DNA of 64,000 nucleotides from Cryptomeria japonica. Its lineage: Eukaryota > Streptophyta > Pinopsida > Cupressales > Cupressaceae. Where the stretch lies: the NCBI RefSeq assembly GCF_030272615.1, contig NC_081406.1:140774361-140838360 (forward strand), read 5' to 3'. The notes beneath the pieces were generated by a model. It was not told where the DNA came from and ran no database searches. It was given only the letters and a program-made list of their open reading frames with translations. Both the position numbers and the translations under genes were made by a program. Below are positions 34,121 to 45,816 of this stretch, one piece after another; positions within the stretch are counted from its first letter, which is position 1, and every line of letters begins with the position of its first letter.

Positions 34121-35190
34121 ACAGAACAATGCCAAGAAGCTTTCCAAGCTCTAAAAGATTATCTTCTAAACACACCAGTGTTAGTATCACCTACTCCAAG
34201 AAAACATTTGTTGCTATACATATCAGCAACAAACTTAGCTCTAGGAGCTTTGTTGGCACATCATGATGAACACAGAAAAGAAAGAGCCATTTATTATATA
34301 AGTAGAACTCTGATTGGCTATGAGCTTAATTATACTCCTATAATGCGAGCATTCTTAGCAATAATCTTCGCATCTCAAAAGGTAAGACATTACATGCTGA
34401 GTCATAAAGTACAACTCATTGCATGCTTTGATCCACTCAAATACCTATTGAGCAGATCAACATTGACCAGGAAGTTGGCTAAGTGGGTCATGATCCTGAG
34501 CGAGTTTGATATAGAATACATAGACAGAAAGGCCATCAAACGACAAATTATAGCATATTAGTTAGCACAGGCTGCTTTACAAGATAGTCACCCATTGCTG
34601 ATAGACTTTCCAGACAAATAAGTGTTTACATTGACTGCATCTATAATGTGGAAATTATATTTTGATGGGTGAAATACAAGTCATGGATCTAGAGAAGGGA
34701 TTCTTTTCATGACCCCTCAAGGGGATTATATACCTAAGTCATTTAGGATCAATTTCCCATGCACAAAAAATATAGTTGAATATGAAGCTCTCATCATAGG
34801 GCTTCGTACAACTGTATAGTGGAGAATAAAAGAATTACAGGTCTATGGTGATTCACAATTGATTTTAAACTAGGTCAATGATGACTACAACACGAAAGAT
34901 GAAAAACTCATGCCTTGTAAGAAAATGGTAGAAGATTACAAGGAGAAATTCAAAAAAATTACTTTCGAATAGATCCCAAGGATACAAAACAAGGCAGCAG
35001 ATGCCATGGCTACCATAAGATCTCTTCTAAATATGTCTACTAATGAAACTCAGTTTGAGTTTATTATAGAACAGTTGATGATACTGGCATATGAGACTCC
35101 CTCAATAGAATATGTATGTGCAATTTTGGGTCTAGAATCCCCATGGTACAATGAAATATATACATATTTACACACTTAGTACATATCACC
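34121..35190 (+). pseudogene. Element A tandem RNase H domains
   Basis: First domain at about 34140-34600 is the usual Gypsy RNase H (LLYISATNLALGALLAHHDE, then FDIEYIDRK) ending at TAG 34559-34561. The second, at about 34640-35050, is of the archaeal-like type acquired by Tat-lineage elements: WKLYFDG, NIVEYEALIIGLR, VYGDSQLILN, NKAADAMATI. Stops at 34619, 34670, 34817, 34873 and 34970 break it; several are TAG where Gln is expected (for example N-*-VNDD). Two RNase H domains in a row are a hallmark of the Tat clade. Confidence 0.8.
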
Positions 35191-35197
35191 GAATCTC

Positions 35198-36395
35198 ATG
35201 TCCAGAAATCAAAGGAAGACTCTTATTCGTCAAGCATCTAGACACACTATTATAGTTGATACATTGTATAAAAAAGGCTTTGATGGAACTCTTCTCCGAT
35301 GTCTTGATAAAAAAGAAGCACAACTTTCTCTAAAGGAAGTCCATGATGAAATTTGTGGGGCATACCAAAGTGGTCCACCATTGTTAAAGAAATTGTTGAG
35401 AATAGGTTATTACTGGCCAACTATGGAAAAGGACGCTTATAAATATGTGCAGAAATGTAAGCAATGCCAAATGCATGGAGATCTCATTCATTCACCATCA
35501 CAATATGTTTAATCCATTACGTCACCATGGCCATTTTCACAATGGGGATTAGATCTAGTGGGTAAAATCAATCCTAGTTCATCCAATGGGCACAAGTCCA
35601 TCTTAACAGCCATTGAGTACTTTACCAAATGGGTTGAGGCAATTCCTCTTACATACACCACTGGAAAGAAAATAGCAAATTTCATGCTCAATTACATTAT
35701 CTGTAGATACGTGATTCCAATGTTCTTCGTAATAGATAATGGGCATCCCTTTAAAAATCAAGAAGTGAAAGAATTATGTGATAAATTTCAAATACAATAG
35801 AGATTTTACATGCCATATTATCCGCAAAGCAATGGACAAGCAAAGGAAACAAATAAAACAATATTGAAAATCCTTAAGAAAGTTTTCATTAACATAGGAT
35901 AGGACTGACATCTCTAGTTAAATCCCGCTCTTTGGGCTTACAAAATAGGAGTACACACCCCTACAGGAGAAACACCATATTCCTTGGTCTATGGTACAGA
36001 AGAAATACTCTCCATTGAAATAGAAATACCATCTCTAAGAGTCTCCTTACATAACATCATATCAAAGGAAGACTACCAGGTAGAAAGATTACAAGAGCTA
36101 TAAACGCTTGATGAAAAGATACAAACAATGTTCAATCATCTGCAAGGTTATCAAAACAGACTAAGATGGGGTTATAATAAATGAGTCCGCCCATGAACTT
36201 TTGAAGTGGGATATCTAGTTCTTAAAGAGAACCAAAGGAACCTAGAAAAATGAGAAAAGCCAGGGAAATTTGAACCTAACTGGCTAGGTCCTTTCATCAT
36301 AACAAGGGTTATAGGCAATGGAGCATATAATTTGGCTACCATGGAGGGATATCCACTCTCTGACCCTATGAACAACATGCACCTTAAATGATATT
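35198..36395 (+). pseudogene. Element A integrase
   Basis: N-terminal zinc region: VHDEICGAYQSG, GYYWPTMEKD, VQKCKQCQ. The second His of the HHCC set is Tyr here. The core has WGLDLVGKINPSS (first Asp), FVIDNGHPFKNQEVKE (second Asp) and NGQAKETNKTI, where the catalytic Glu appears replaced by Lys. The C-terminal part has KPGKFEPNWLGPFIITRV and GAYNLATMEGYPLSDPMNNM, the usual GPF/Y-type module, ending near 36390. Stops occur at 35510, 35798 and several in 35898-35925. It would insert cDNA if intact. Confidence 0.85.
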
Positions 36396-36739
36396 ATACC
36401 TAAGGGCTGGGTTAGTTTAGGTTTTACTTTCTGCATTGCATATTATATTATTCAAAGCACTGCATCACATATAGTTTCTTTTTCAAATGCATCGCATTCT
36501 CAAAGTTTCTGCATTTTTCATATAGCAACATCAATAAAACAAGACAATTATTCAAGTTTATCATCCATTTGCATTCAAGAGAAACAAGGGTCATCTCCTT
36601 TCTTAGATATTTAGACATGAAGTCTTTGAGGTTCTAAGGTCATTCATTTTCAACATTACCTAATGACGATGCTTTACTTATGGTTGGGAAGTGATTTCAC
36701 TATTTGAGACTTGTTAACCCAAAAACTCTCAATTTCTAT
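36396..36739 (+). other. Element A 3' region before the solo LTR
   Basis: AT-rich, with TTGCAT/TGCATT-like words. No ORF. It ends at the TCTAT target of the solo LTR. Confidence 0.5.
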
Positions 36740-38130
36740 TGTATGTGGGAAAAGCGGTTCAATGAAATTTAAAATGTGAAAATATTCAATGGATTTGTCC
36801 ACACACCCATGGGACTCTTGGTGCATGTTATAAAGCTATGAAGGATAGCTCAACTCCCCAAGGTGTGTTCCATGGTTCTCTATATCACAAGGTCCCTCAA
36901 GCCAATGCCTTTTCTCTCAGATCGCTGAGCAAAGTGACTTAGTGATGACTAATGCAAGAATGAGGGATGCTTTTAGATTAATTTTAACATGAATGCATCC
37001 TATTTATGCATGATTCTACAAATTAGTTAAACTAGATGATAAGATGACAAGGTTAGTAACAATACTATCCTAACATGATATACTAGTTAATGATTTAAGC
37101 TAATGATAATAGAAATACTCTAAAATGCTTATTAGATTAATTCCTATTACAAAGAGAGGCTAAATGCTTGCTAAAATTGAGTATAAGTGTGATGCTAAAG
37201 ACTTGGATAATTAAAATAAGGAAATGAGGGCCCTATTTATAGAAGAAACAGGGCAATGGATGGTCAGGATTGAAGGATTTAATCAAGGGTCAGGATTGAA
37301 AGTTATCAATCCATGTTTGCAATTCTCACCAATGAAATGGTGATAATTGTCAACATAAGACTAGTTGAGAGAGGATGTAAGAAGCATTAAATACTTGAGA
37401 AGACCTCATGGTTACCTTAGGAGGTAAGGGTTAAGGTCAGGTTAAGGTTATCCATTGGATAAAGCTTTTACCCAAAGGGTAAACTCTTGTGCAAGGGTTA
37501 AAGGGATAACAATGGTCAAAGCAATGAATGCTTGATGAGACCCTTGGGTTAGATGTGGGTTGAGTTAACCATTAATGGTTTGGAAGACTTTCAAGGTTAA
37601 CTTGTTGAAGACATAAAGCCTTTAATGGTTTTCAAAGACTTTGAGGGTTTGAGAAGTGACTTCCCCTTGCTTAGGGATGTGACAATATTTAGGAGATGGG
37701 TTAGGCTAATTTAGAAGTGATTAGAAGAATCTAGAAGGGGTTTAGAGAGGCAAGTGGGAGATGTAGGAAAATGCAAGTGGGTGAGGGATAATAGGATTTA
37801 ATTAAAATAAATTGCTTTATTCCAATTTGGTTGCAAGTTGAGGATTTGGGGATTTAAATAAATTAGATTTATTTAATTAGGGTGAACTATTTAATTAAAT
37901 GTAATTTAATTAAAAGTAGAGAGAAGGGATTTAATTAAATAAAATAATTTATTCAATTAAATGGTATAAAGGGCCTAAGTGAATTTAAATAAATAAATTG
38001 AATAATTTATTTAATTAAATAGAAGAATGTGAATAACTTAATTAAATTAGATTTAACTAAAATAGAGGAAAGAGAATAAAATTAACATTAAATATTCATT
38101 TAGGAATATGGCCATTTTTATACGTTTACA
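36740..38130 (-). mobile_element. Family B solo LTR inserted in element A
   Basis: 1391 bp. On the minus strand it starts TGTAAACGTATAAAAATG and ends CCACATACA. It matches the LTR at 54190-55643 along its length in reverse. Perfect TCTAT duplications flank it (36735-36739 and 38131-38135). No internal region remains, so it arose by LTR-LTR recombination. Divergence from the right-hand LTR is considerable, so it is not a recent sister. Confidence 0.9.
37234..37241 (-). promoter_or_regulatory. TATA box in family B solo LTR
   Basis: TATAAATA on the minus strand, at the position matching the TATA box at 55107 in the other family B LTR. Confidence 0.55.
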
Positions 38131-40569
38131 TCTATATCTCAAACACATTAACAAAATCTCTAATTCATTCTAGACACCTAGTTGATCATATGACTAGTGA
38201 AAAATCTAAAATTCTACTTTAGCGCTATTGTAATTGTCACACCCAAGTAGGTTTCATTACTTACAAGTCAAGGCAAGAAAATAAAAGAAAGAGAGTTATG
38301 CCAAATTCATCTCAAGGCAAAAGAACAATGATATATAAGTAAAATATCATGCATGCAAGTTCAACAAAAAAGCCTAACTATGGGAATATGCAAATAACTT
38401 CATCAAGGCTATGAATGCCTACTGACAATGGAGCAATATTTGAGAAATTACAGTCTATAACCTTGTCGGAGCTCTAAAAGCTTGTTGGCAGTGAGGCTCT
38501 ATTCAAGATGCTTTTGAAGTTAGGATAATCCATGTAGCTAGTCATATAGGATGCTGAGGATCTTTAGTGAACATAAGAGAAGGAATTAACTCATCTGCAC
38601 ACACATGGGCTAAAGAAGATCAAAGTTTCAAGAACCAATGGGGAATTTTTCTGCATCTTCATTTGTAAATCCTAGTCACTAAGTGTGTTGAGTTGGATGT
38701 TTCAAAGGACCTTAAAGATCGATTGACCACTTATCTATGAAATGTTTTGCACCTCCATTTCAATTGGTGTATTACAAAAGGGTAAACAAACACAGTCAAC
38801 CTTGTTCGAATAGGAAATGCATCTTCATCATGCATATTGCATTAACATAGGTCATGTCAAAAATTCATTTTCTCCACATGCATTCTGCAAATCATCATGT
38901 CATATAGGTCTACACACTAGGGGGCATAACTCAAAAAATCCTAAAAATAAAATACGATCCTAGAAAAATCCTAAAAAAATCCTAAAAAATCCTAAAAAGT
39001 CCTTCAAAATCCAAAAACACTGAAAAACTCAAAATATCAAAAACAGTGAAAAACTCAAAAATCCAAAAACATTCAAATATGATCCTAAAAAAATCCAAAC
39101 AAAATCATTAAAAGTCTTGAAAAAATACCAAAAACATCCATATAATGTCTTGAAAAAATCAATAAAAAACATTCAAATATGCGAAAACTAAAAAGTATAA
39201 AAAACATTGGAAAGAGTAGTGAAAACTCAAAAATCCAAAAACATTCACATAATGTCCTTTGAAAATACCAAAAAAATCATCAAAATGTCTTGAAAAAATA
39301 CCAAAAATATTCAAATATCGAACCACATAATCCAAAAACATCAAAAAAGCCCTTGGAAAAGAACTAAAAATAAAAAATCAATCAATCAAAAATCTTGCAA
39401 TGAAATGTCTTGTGAGAAACAAATACCCTAGCAGATATCCAACAAACACTTCACACGAAGTTAACAAAGGATACGACTATCTAGTCAAACATCTACAATC
39501 AACTGATCAAACTATCTTATCAGTCATATCATATCCATATCAAAGTGATAATTATCTTGTCTTAAATAGAAGAGGATACACTCAAAATCAGATAGGTTAG
39601 TCTTAAACAGGGTCTGCAACTTTCTGAGATCAGACATTATCAACCATCACATCAAGCAATTGAGAATGACGACACAAGGTCAGTATAGCTGCTGAATTTT
39701 TTTTGGGTCAATCTTTATCTTTTATCATTTGGCGACAAATTACGTTCCTATGGTACTCAAGGATGTCCACAAGTGACTAGAGGAGCCATGATGGGCATTA
39801 TCTTTTTCTTTGTTTTCTGTTTGTGGTGTGAACCAATGAAGTTCTAGAGAAATTTCTCTAGTGGGTGTTTGCGATAAGAGCATTCATCTATTGAATTCCA
39901 CACATACCTCAACCCCTAGTGTATTTCCCAGAATGGAGGGTTCACTCCTTGTCTGCTACATGTTTATTTCTATAATGAGATATCTTACATCTTGGTTCCT
40001 TATACCCTGATGTGCTAAGCTTCATTGTTCAATAATAAGGCTCAGTGATGAATATATGTTGCACAATAAAATATGTGACACAGGTTCATGATTCTTTCAA
40101 TTTCATTCTCATCTCATGTGTTTCTTGATACTCTCTTGATTTCCCATCTTCTCTCTAAATCACATTCTTTCTAACATTAATCCTTTCATCAATCTCTTCT
40201 CTCTATCATCTTACTAACATTTCTTCAAGGTACATCGGAGTTAAAAATTCATTCTGGCATTATCATACAAAAAATTATATATGCATTCATATAGATACCA
40301 TTGCATTCATAAACATCAAGTTTAATATGCATACATTATAAGATACCATTGCATTCATCAACATCATTGATACATATATGTAGTAACCATTGCATTCATG
40401 AATCATATATAATCAAATAGATATACACCATATAACTCATAGCATCATATAAGAATACATGGAAAAAAGAGCATAAATAGATCGCTGCCAAAAACTACAT
40501 ATCATATATATATAACTCAAAAATGATAATGTGTATGAATACAATAAATAGGCCTGAAGCTTAGATAAC
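38131..40569 (+). repeat. Element A hypervariable 3' region with A-rich repeats
   Basis: Non-coding. 38930-39380 is a decayed repeat field of words such as AAATCCTAAAAAA, CCAAAAACATTCAAATAT and GTCTTGAAAAAATACC. Near 40310, 40346 and 40388 the phrase ACCATTGCATTCAT recurs three times. Tat/Ogre elements are known for a hypervariable, tandem-repeat-prone segment between integrase and 3' LTR, and this fits. Open frames here are chance. Confidence 0.6.
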
Positions 40570-42947
40570 ATGATCAAAATGTCTTAACCAACAGTGCCTC
40601 TGTCAGCGAGTGGATCTTGTCCACTAGGTCCTGTCCCAAGATGTCAAGGTGGTCCCATAACACCACCACTATTGGTCCTCCATGTGGAAGTCCTACTATA
40701 ACTAGAATGACCTCTAACAATACTAAAAATAGGAGCTCTTTGTCCCTTAGGAACATTGTTATGATAGAGTTATTGGTAGTAAAAAGCCTCCTGTGCAGCA
40801 TAGTAAATTCTATCAGACTGACTCTGTGCATTGGTACCTGGAGAAAAGTGTTGGTCATATGCAGCCTGAATCATCTACTACCATCTAACTGCATCATCTC
40901 TCTCCCTCTGGAGACGATCCCTCTCAGCCTCTAAAGCACCATAGTCTGCACAGTAGACCTCTCGCTCGACATCTCGTCTAGCAACCTCCTCCTCCAAACT
41001 CTGAATCCGTGCTCTAAGAATCTATGGATCATCCTTATCGCGCCCACTTATCCTCTCCCACCCTCTGCAGCAAGCACGTCCTCCAGCTCTGGCATATCAT
41101 CATCATCTCCATCCTCACTGCTCAATGACTCTGAAGAATCATCGCTATCCCCACTACTGATAGACTTGGTGTCTCCACCAATGTCTACATCCTCATCTCC
41201 ACCTCCCTCATCTCCTCCCTCATCCTCTCCCTCTGCTCTTCCATCTCCCTTATCTCCTCCCTCGGCACCACCTTCTTCTCCTCCTTTGACTCTCTCCCCC
41301 AACTCTAGCCTCAATCTCAGCCTAGGATGGTGAATCTGATGTGTTGTAATCAGAACAACAGGATCAGTAAGTGGAATAGGCCTATGCCTGACAAACCATG
41401 CATCATACTCTGGTGCAGTCCCTGGATCTGCTACACCTCTACCCAACCTCGGAGTAATGACTGAAGAGCATCAAACTCAGCAGAAGCAACATGCGGCTAT
41501 ATGCACAACCCCCAATCAGATACCTCTTGAGATACACGAGCAAAGTAAGTAGTAACAACTGGTGTCACCTGTACCTCTCCAAACAGTCTCAATACTCAAC
41601 CTGAGAGATACATCTCTATAATCTGTTGCATCTCAAAAGTCCTACCGATCAAATACCTTTGTTGTCCGTAGAAAGGCAAGTGTACTACGTCATCCACCCA
41701 ACCAGGGCAATCTAAGTATGATCTCCAAATAAAATGTTGAAGTATGTCAAACTGATGTCTCCAATACAAGGTGTTACCTGAACCTTTGTGTCTGATACTT
41801 GCTATGTACCTAAAAGCATAAGGCTCACCAGGCTGCAAATCAACATGAGTAACAAGCCTCGAAATAGAAATATTTTCCCATGCCCAAGTCTAGAGCAGTG
41901 TCATACCACAACTGATAGAATGATACCCAAGATATACAATCCCATGCATCTGATAATACAACTTGGACCCCAAGAATATACTCGTCGATGAACAATCGTA
42001 TTATGGAGCACTCTACCCCATCCCACTGGAAATCCGTGACCTTGTCTATCAGGTATCAACAAACCACCAACAATACTGCATAATACAATAGTCATGTCAT
42101 CATAATCTAACAAGGCCCAAGAGATGTCATATCGACCACTGATCTGCAAGTCCTGTATCTCACACTCGAAAAGTGCACACAATCCAGCAGTGCCATCGTC
42201 ATGGTCATACACAACTCTCTCACCATGAATCAGAATACGCAGTATATGCCATACATCCTCTAAGGTAATGGATGCCTCCCTAGTCAAAAGATGGAAAGAA
42301 CATGTCCCGGAATGTCACCGCTCTATCAACGTTGTAATCATGGCCTTGTTGGCCATCACCTCTGGCAAGTGTAACACATAGTACAAACCAAGCTATTGGA
42401 TATGCTCAATCTCCTCATCAGGTAAATCAGCACGAAGATCAAGTCCATTGGGTCTAGTCTATCGGCAGTATATCACTCCAATGTTCTCCTGCAAAGAGAA
42501 AAAGTTCAAAATATCAGATATCGGATTACGAAAAAAAAAATTCAGATGCATGACAAAAAACATTCACATACAACGAATGTGTGACGTTTACTACTAATGT
42601 GGTACAATTATGACTTATGCAAAACGTTTATAGCGAATGCGTAATGAAAGGAGCACATGCGTAACAATCAACACTATTGCGTAAAGAAATCAATGAATGC
42701 ATAACGTTAATGGCTAATGTGTGACATTATGAGCGTTTGTGTAACATTAAGCGCGAATGCGTAAAAACCGACAGGCGATTGCGTGATGCAAAGGAAAAAT
42801 TGAACACTATAAATTTTTTGAATAATAGCGAAAAACAAGCAAAAAATAAGGAAAAAATTAGAAAAATACCATGCTGCCAGTCCTAGGAGGTCTCTGATAT
42901 GAACGTAATCGGTCAAATAGGTGCAATTGGGCTCTATAACTAGCCAT
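40570..42947 (-). pseudogene. Antisense gene of element A: plant-mobile-domain-like protein
   Basis: Lies between integrase and 3' LTR, opposite to gag-pol. Exon 1 is 42947-42870 (26 codons, MASYRAQLHLFDRLRSYQRP), intron 42869-42489, exon 2 from 42488. Exon 2 has hallmarks of the plant mobile domain: REASITLEDVWHILRILIHG, TWAWENISISRLV, PFYGQQRYLIG and EMYLSG-*-VLRLFGEVQ (stop probably from Arg). Then come EYDAWFVRHRPIPL, an acidic Gly/Glu/Asp run (about 41060-41260) and a coiled coil near 40880-41000. It has stops (several TAG) and at least two frameshifts (near 41935 and 41450), so this copy is dead. Antisense extra ORFs at this location are known in Tat-type Gypsy elements; the function is unknown. 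Confidence 0.75.
42489..42869 (-). other. Intron of the antisense gene with short-word array
   Basis: Donor ATG/GTATTTTT and acceptor TTTTTCTCTTTGCAG/GAG on the minus strand are convincing. The intron joins exon 1 and exon 2 in phase 0. At 42565-42790 it carries about 11 copies of a word, read on the minus strand as TYACGCAWTCG (on plus, for example, CGAATGCGTAA), about 20 bp apart. 42776-42786 is the exact reverse complement of leader word 18657-18667. Confidence 0.75.
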
Positions 42948-43039
42948 GATGATCAAATACTCAAAAGAAAGCACAAGATTTGCAGAGAAAAAAGAGAACT
43001 TACCAAATACCAAATGAGCAAATGAAAACCTAAAATATC

Positions 43040-43047
43040 TATTTATA
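43040..43047 (-). promoter_or_regulatory. TATA box of the antisense gene
   Basis: GCTATAAATAGA on the minus strand, 93 bp upstream of the exon 1 ATG and just inside the 3' LTR boundary. This suggests an independent antisense promoter not located in the LTR. Confidence 0.55.
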
Positions 43048-43300
43048 GCTCAAAATTAGGGTTTTTTGACACCTTGACGCCCGTGGTCCCCACCAACTTC
43101 AAACAACTTGTATCCTACTCAAATGATCTCAAAACTTCACACAATTGCTTATTACACTGATATCGAAAACGTGGTCTCAATTTTTGAATTTTTCGACCAC
43201 CTTTTTCGAAGGGGCATATTTACACTATACAGTGGTACCAAGGCATACTGGGGCATAATTTTTTGTTTTCTTTGAAACAATATCATTCTGACATTGTCTC

Positions 43301-43313
43301 AAAGAGGGGCAAA
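43301..43313 (+). promoter_or_regulatory. Element A polypurine tract
   Basis: AAAGAGGGGCAAA directly before the 3' LTR start. Confidence 0.75.
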
Positions 43314-44521
43314 TGTAGACACCTAAAAATGTCTCATTGATCATGTACTAATTATTCCTCTAATTGATTAAATAATTCTTTAATTATTTAATTAAGTTAA
43401 TTAATCTTATTCTTCTAATTTCATATTTCCTCATCTTCTTACTAATTATTCTATTTCCTATTCTATCATCATTTAATCATTTTCTAAATATTAATTAAAT
43501 ATTTGTTTTTTAATTAATTCCGTTTAATTCCACAATTTAAATAATCTTTGTTATTTAAATAATTCTATTCTCATTTTCTATCTCTAATCATCTAATCATT
43601 AACCCTTTTCTAAATTTCAATTAAATATTTATTATTTAATTAATTATGATTTAATCTTTTAAATTAAATAATCTTTATTATTTAATTAAAGTCCATTTCT
43701 AAAATAATTAAATAGTTTCTTTAAATTATTTAATTAGCTAATTAATTCTTCCATTTCCAAATCCCCAAATTCTAATTTCATCTAATTTCATTTAATTTCA
43801 TATTCTTCTAATTTCTTCCAAATTCAAATACATGTGCATGATTTCAAAAACCAAATTGAAAATCAAAGTCAAGTTCTAAATATATTCAAATGCTCAATCA
43901 AATTAAAATAAATTCAATTATTTGAATTAAATTTCATGCAAAGATTAAATTGAAAATCTAAGTTAAAATGCAAGCACATGATAAATAAATTAATTAAATC
44001 ATTCATCTCTCTAGTCTCTATTTCCATCTTCTAGTTAGCTTGGTCATCTTCTTTATTTCTTCCAATCATTCATTTTCTTCTTTCAATTAGCCTTTTCTCA
44101 ATCAGTTGACTCAATTAATCTATTCAATCTATTCTGTTTCACCTCCAAGTCAGTAGTTCAACTATCAATCAGCATGTGAGCTTACCTAAGTTCCACCTCT
44201 TGATCATTTTGTTCTACCTTTCAATCAATCTCATCCAAAACTTTAAAAATTGAGCATTCAATACTCACAATTCCTCTAGATCACGAACTTCAAATCTTTG
44301 TGTCAATTGCAGGTTGCTAGTGCAATATCTGAGAGCCATCATACCACAGAGAGAAGAAGAACAATGGAAGCCATGTTGCACAATAGGGAGTTTCATATTG
44401 TTTAATTTAATTCCATTTTGCATCTATTTCAATGGTTTTATGTTTGAATTGCTTAGATAGTTAAGGAATTTGTTATTGTCCTTATTTCCTATTTAGCAAT
44501 GATGTATTTAAGCATAGCACA
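43314..44521 (+). repeat. Element A 3' LTR
   Basis: 1208 bp, homologous to 16680-17846 throughout, ending AGCACA before the CCTAA duplication. Confidence 0.9.
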
Positions 44522-44526
44522 CCTAA

Positions 44527-44960
44527 CATTTCTTTAGAATTGTGGGCTTGGGAATTTGATGGTAGTCGTTCATCTTCTAGTTCTGGTGCAAGGGTCATGT
44601 TTGTCTCCTTGGATGGAAAACGTTTTCCTTTCTCCTACAAGTTTGAATTCAAGAATACTAATAATACTATTGAATACGAAGAATTTCTTTTGGGGGTAGT
44701 TGTGGCCAAAGAAAAGGGTATCAAAACATTAGTAGAAAGGGGTGATGTTGAGTTAATTGTTAAGCAAGTGAGAGGTACATTAATAGTAAGAAATGAAAGT
44801 CTAAAACATTATCAAAATTGGTTCTAGGATGAGATTGATTTTTTTTATGCCTTTTCTATTGAAACTCTTCCCAAATAGAACTCTAGAGATGATTCATTGG
44901 TCGTATCAACATCTTTATTACTTCCTCACCTAGAATTTGAGGAAGACTCTTATATAATTG
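44527..44960 (+). pseudogene. Element C RNase H domain, upstream of RT
   Basis: Continues element C after element A. The frame at 44540-44827 encodes an archaeal-type RNase H: WEFDGSRSSSSSGARVMF (Asp), NTIEYEEFLLGVV (Glu), GDVELIVKQVRG (Asp), then NESLKHYQNWF and a stop. Translation continues with stops to about 44960 (SLVVSTSLLLPHLEFEEDSY). It follows the protease region and precedes the RT start, an order different from the usual protease-RT-RNase H. It is a decayed copy. Confidence 0.7.
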
Positions 44961-45811
44961 AAATTATATATTGACCAAATGTACCCAACAATATGGAAAC
45001 ATGGTAGGTTTTTTAGAATGATAGAAAAATCAAAAAGTTCCTTGAAAATGCTGAAATGTTCATTGAAACTTTCTTTCAAGGAAGTGAGTCTAACTGCAAA
45101 GAGTTTTGCCCAAATAAGAAGAAAGAGCTCAAAGAAGGTATGATGTAACTTAAAGGAAAAAAAAATCCTAAAGTTCGTATTTCACTTGAGCAATTATTTG
45201 ATAAACACAATGGTCATATCAAAAACAATATGGCTAAATCTATCAATAGTTTAAGTGAGTATGAAACTATAAACATTGAGATTCCAAACAATCCCAAGAT
45301 TGTATGTATAGGGAGATGTTGTATGCTTGAAGACAAAGATAACCTACTTAAGCTTTTAGTGAAACATAAAGATGTATTTTCTTTGTTGTATGATAGTGTG
45401 AAGAATTTCATGGATGGGAAGTTTCAACGTCACATACCTCTCAAACTAGGAACCACCCCTTTCTGACAAAAATAAAGAAACTATAATCCAAAAATCATTG
45501 AGGTTATTTTAGGGAGATTGATAGGATGTTAAAAGCCATGATTATTTATCCCATTCATCATTGCACATGGCTAGCTAACATTGTCCTAGTGTAGAAGAAG
45601 AATGGCGAGAGAAGGATATGCATAGACTTTAAGAATATCAACCAATCATCATTAAAGGATGATTACCATGTCCATAACATGGAATATGTGTTGAAAATGG
45701 TTGTTGGTTTGGAGATGATGTTTATATTAGATTTATTCTCAAGACATATATAATTAAATCAAGGTAGACAAGAAACATCAACACAAGATGGAATTTACTA
45801 TTATGGAGGAT
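44961..45811 (+). pseudogene. Element C linker and reverse transcriptase N-terminal part
   Basis: 45230-45466 reads a pre-RT linker (INIEIPNNPKIVCIGRCCML; KHKDVFSLLYDSVKNFMDGK) and the first RT motif (HIPLKLGTTPF). From 45467 the RT continues with stops and frameshifts: an R-x-YNPK segment, IPIHHCTWLANIVLV-like and CIDFKNINQSSLKDDYHVHN-like pieces, and KMEFTIMEDGT just before element E interrupts at 45817. The catalytic YxDD part is not present left of the insertion, and I cannot recover it to the right of 51328. Confidence 0.7.
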
Positions 45812-45816
45812 GGGAC

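Larger units (their letters stand above)
16680..44521 (+). mobile_element. Element A: giant Tat-lineage Ty3/Gypsy retrotransposon with nested insertions
   Basis: LTRs at 16680-17846 and 43314-44521 start TGTAGACACC and end AGCACA. They are flanked by the perfect duplication CCTAA (16675-16679 and 44522-44526). Without element D and the family B solo LTR it would be about 18.5 kb. Order: leader, gag, protease and G-patch, RT, RNase H, second RNase H, integrase, A-rich region, antisense gene, polypurine tract. The second RNase H and antisense ORF place it with Tat/Ogre-like Gypsy elements. The polyprotein is broken by many stops and active sites are altered, so the copy is dead. It inserted into the old element C. 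Confidence 0.9.

Noticed and set aside
39159-39344. Phe-rich minus-strand ORF
   Set aside because: Translation of the decayed A-rich repeat field.
42707-42916. Minus-strand 69-codon ORF at the antisense intron
   Set aside because: It reads across the donor site in another frame and is better explained by the exon 1-intron model.
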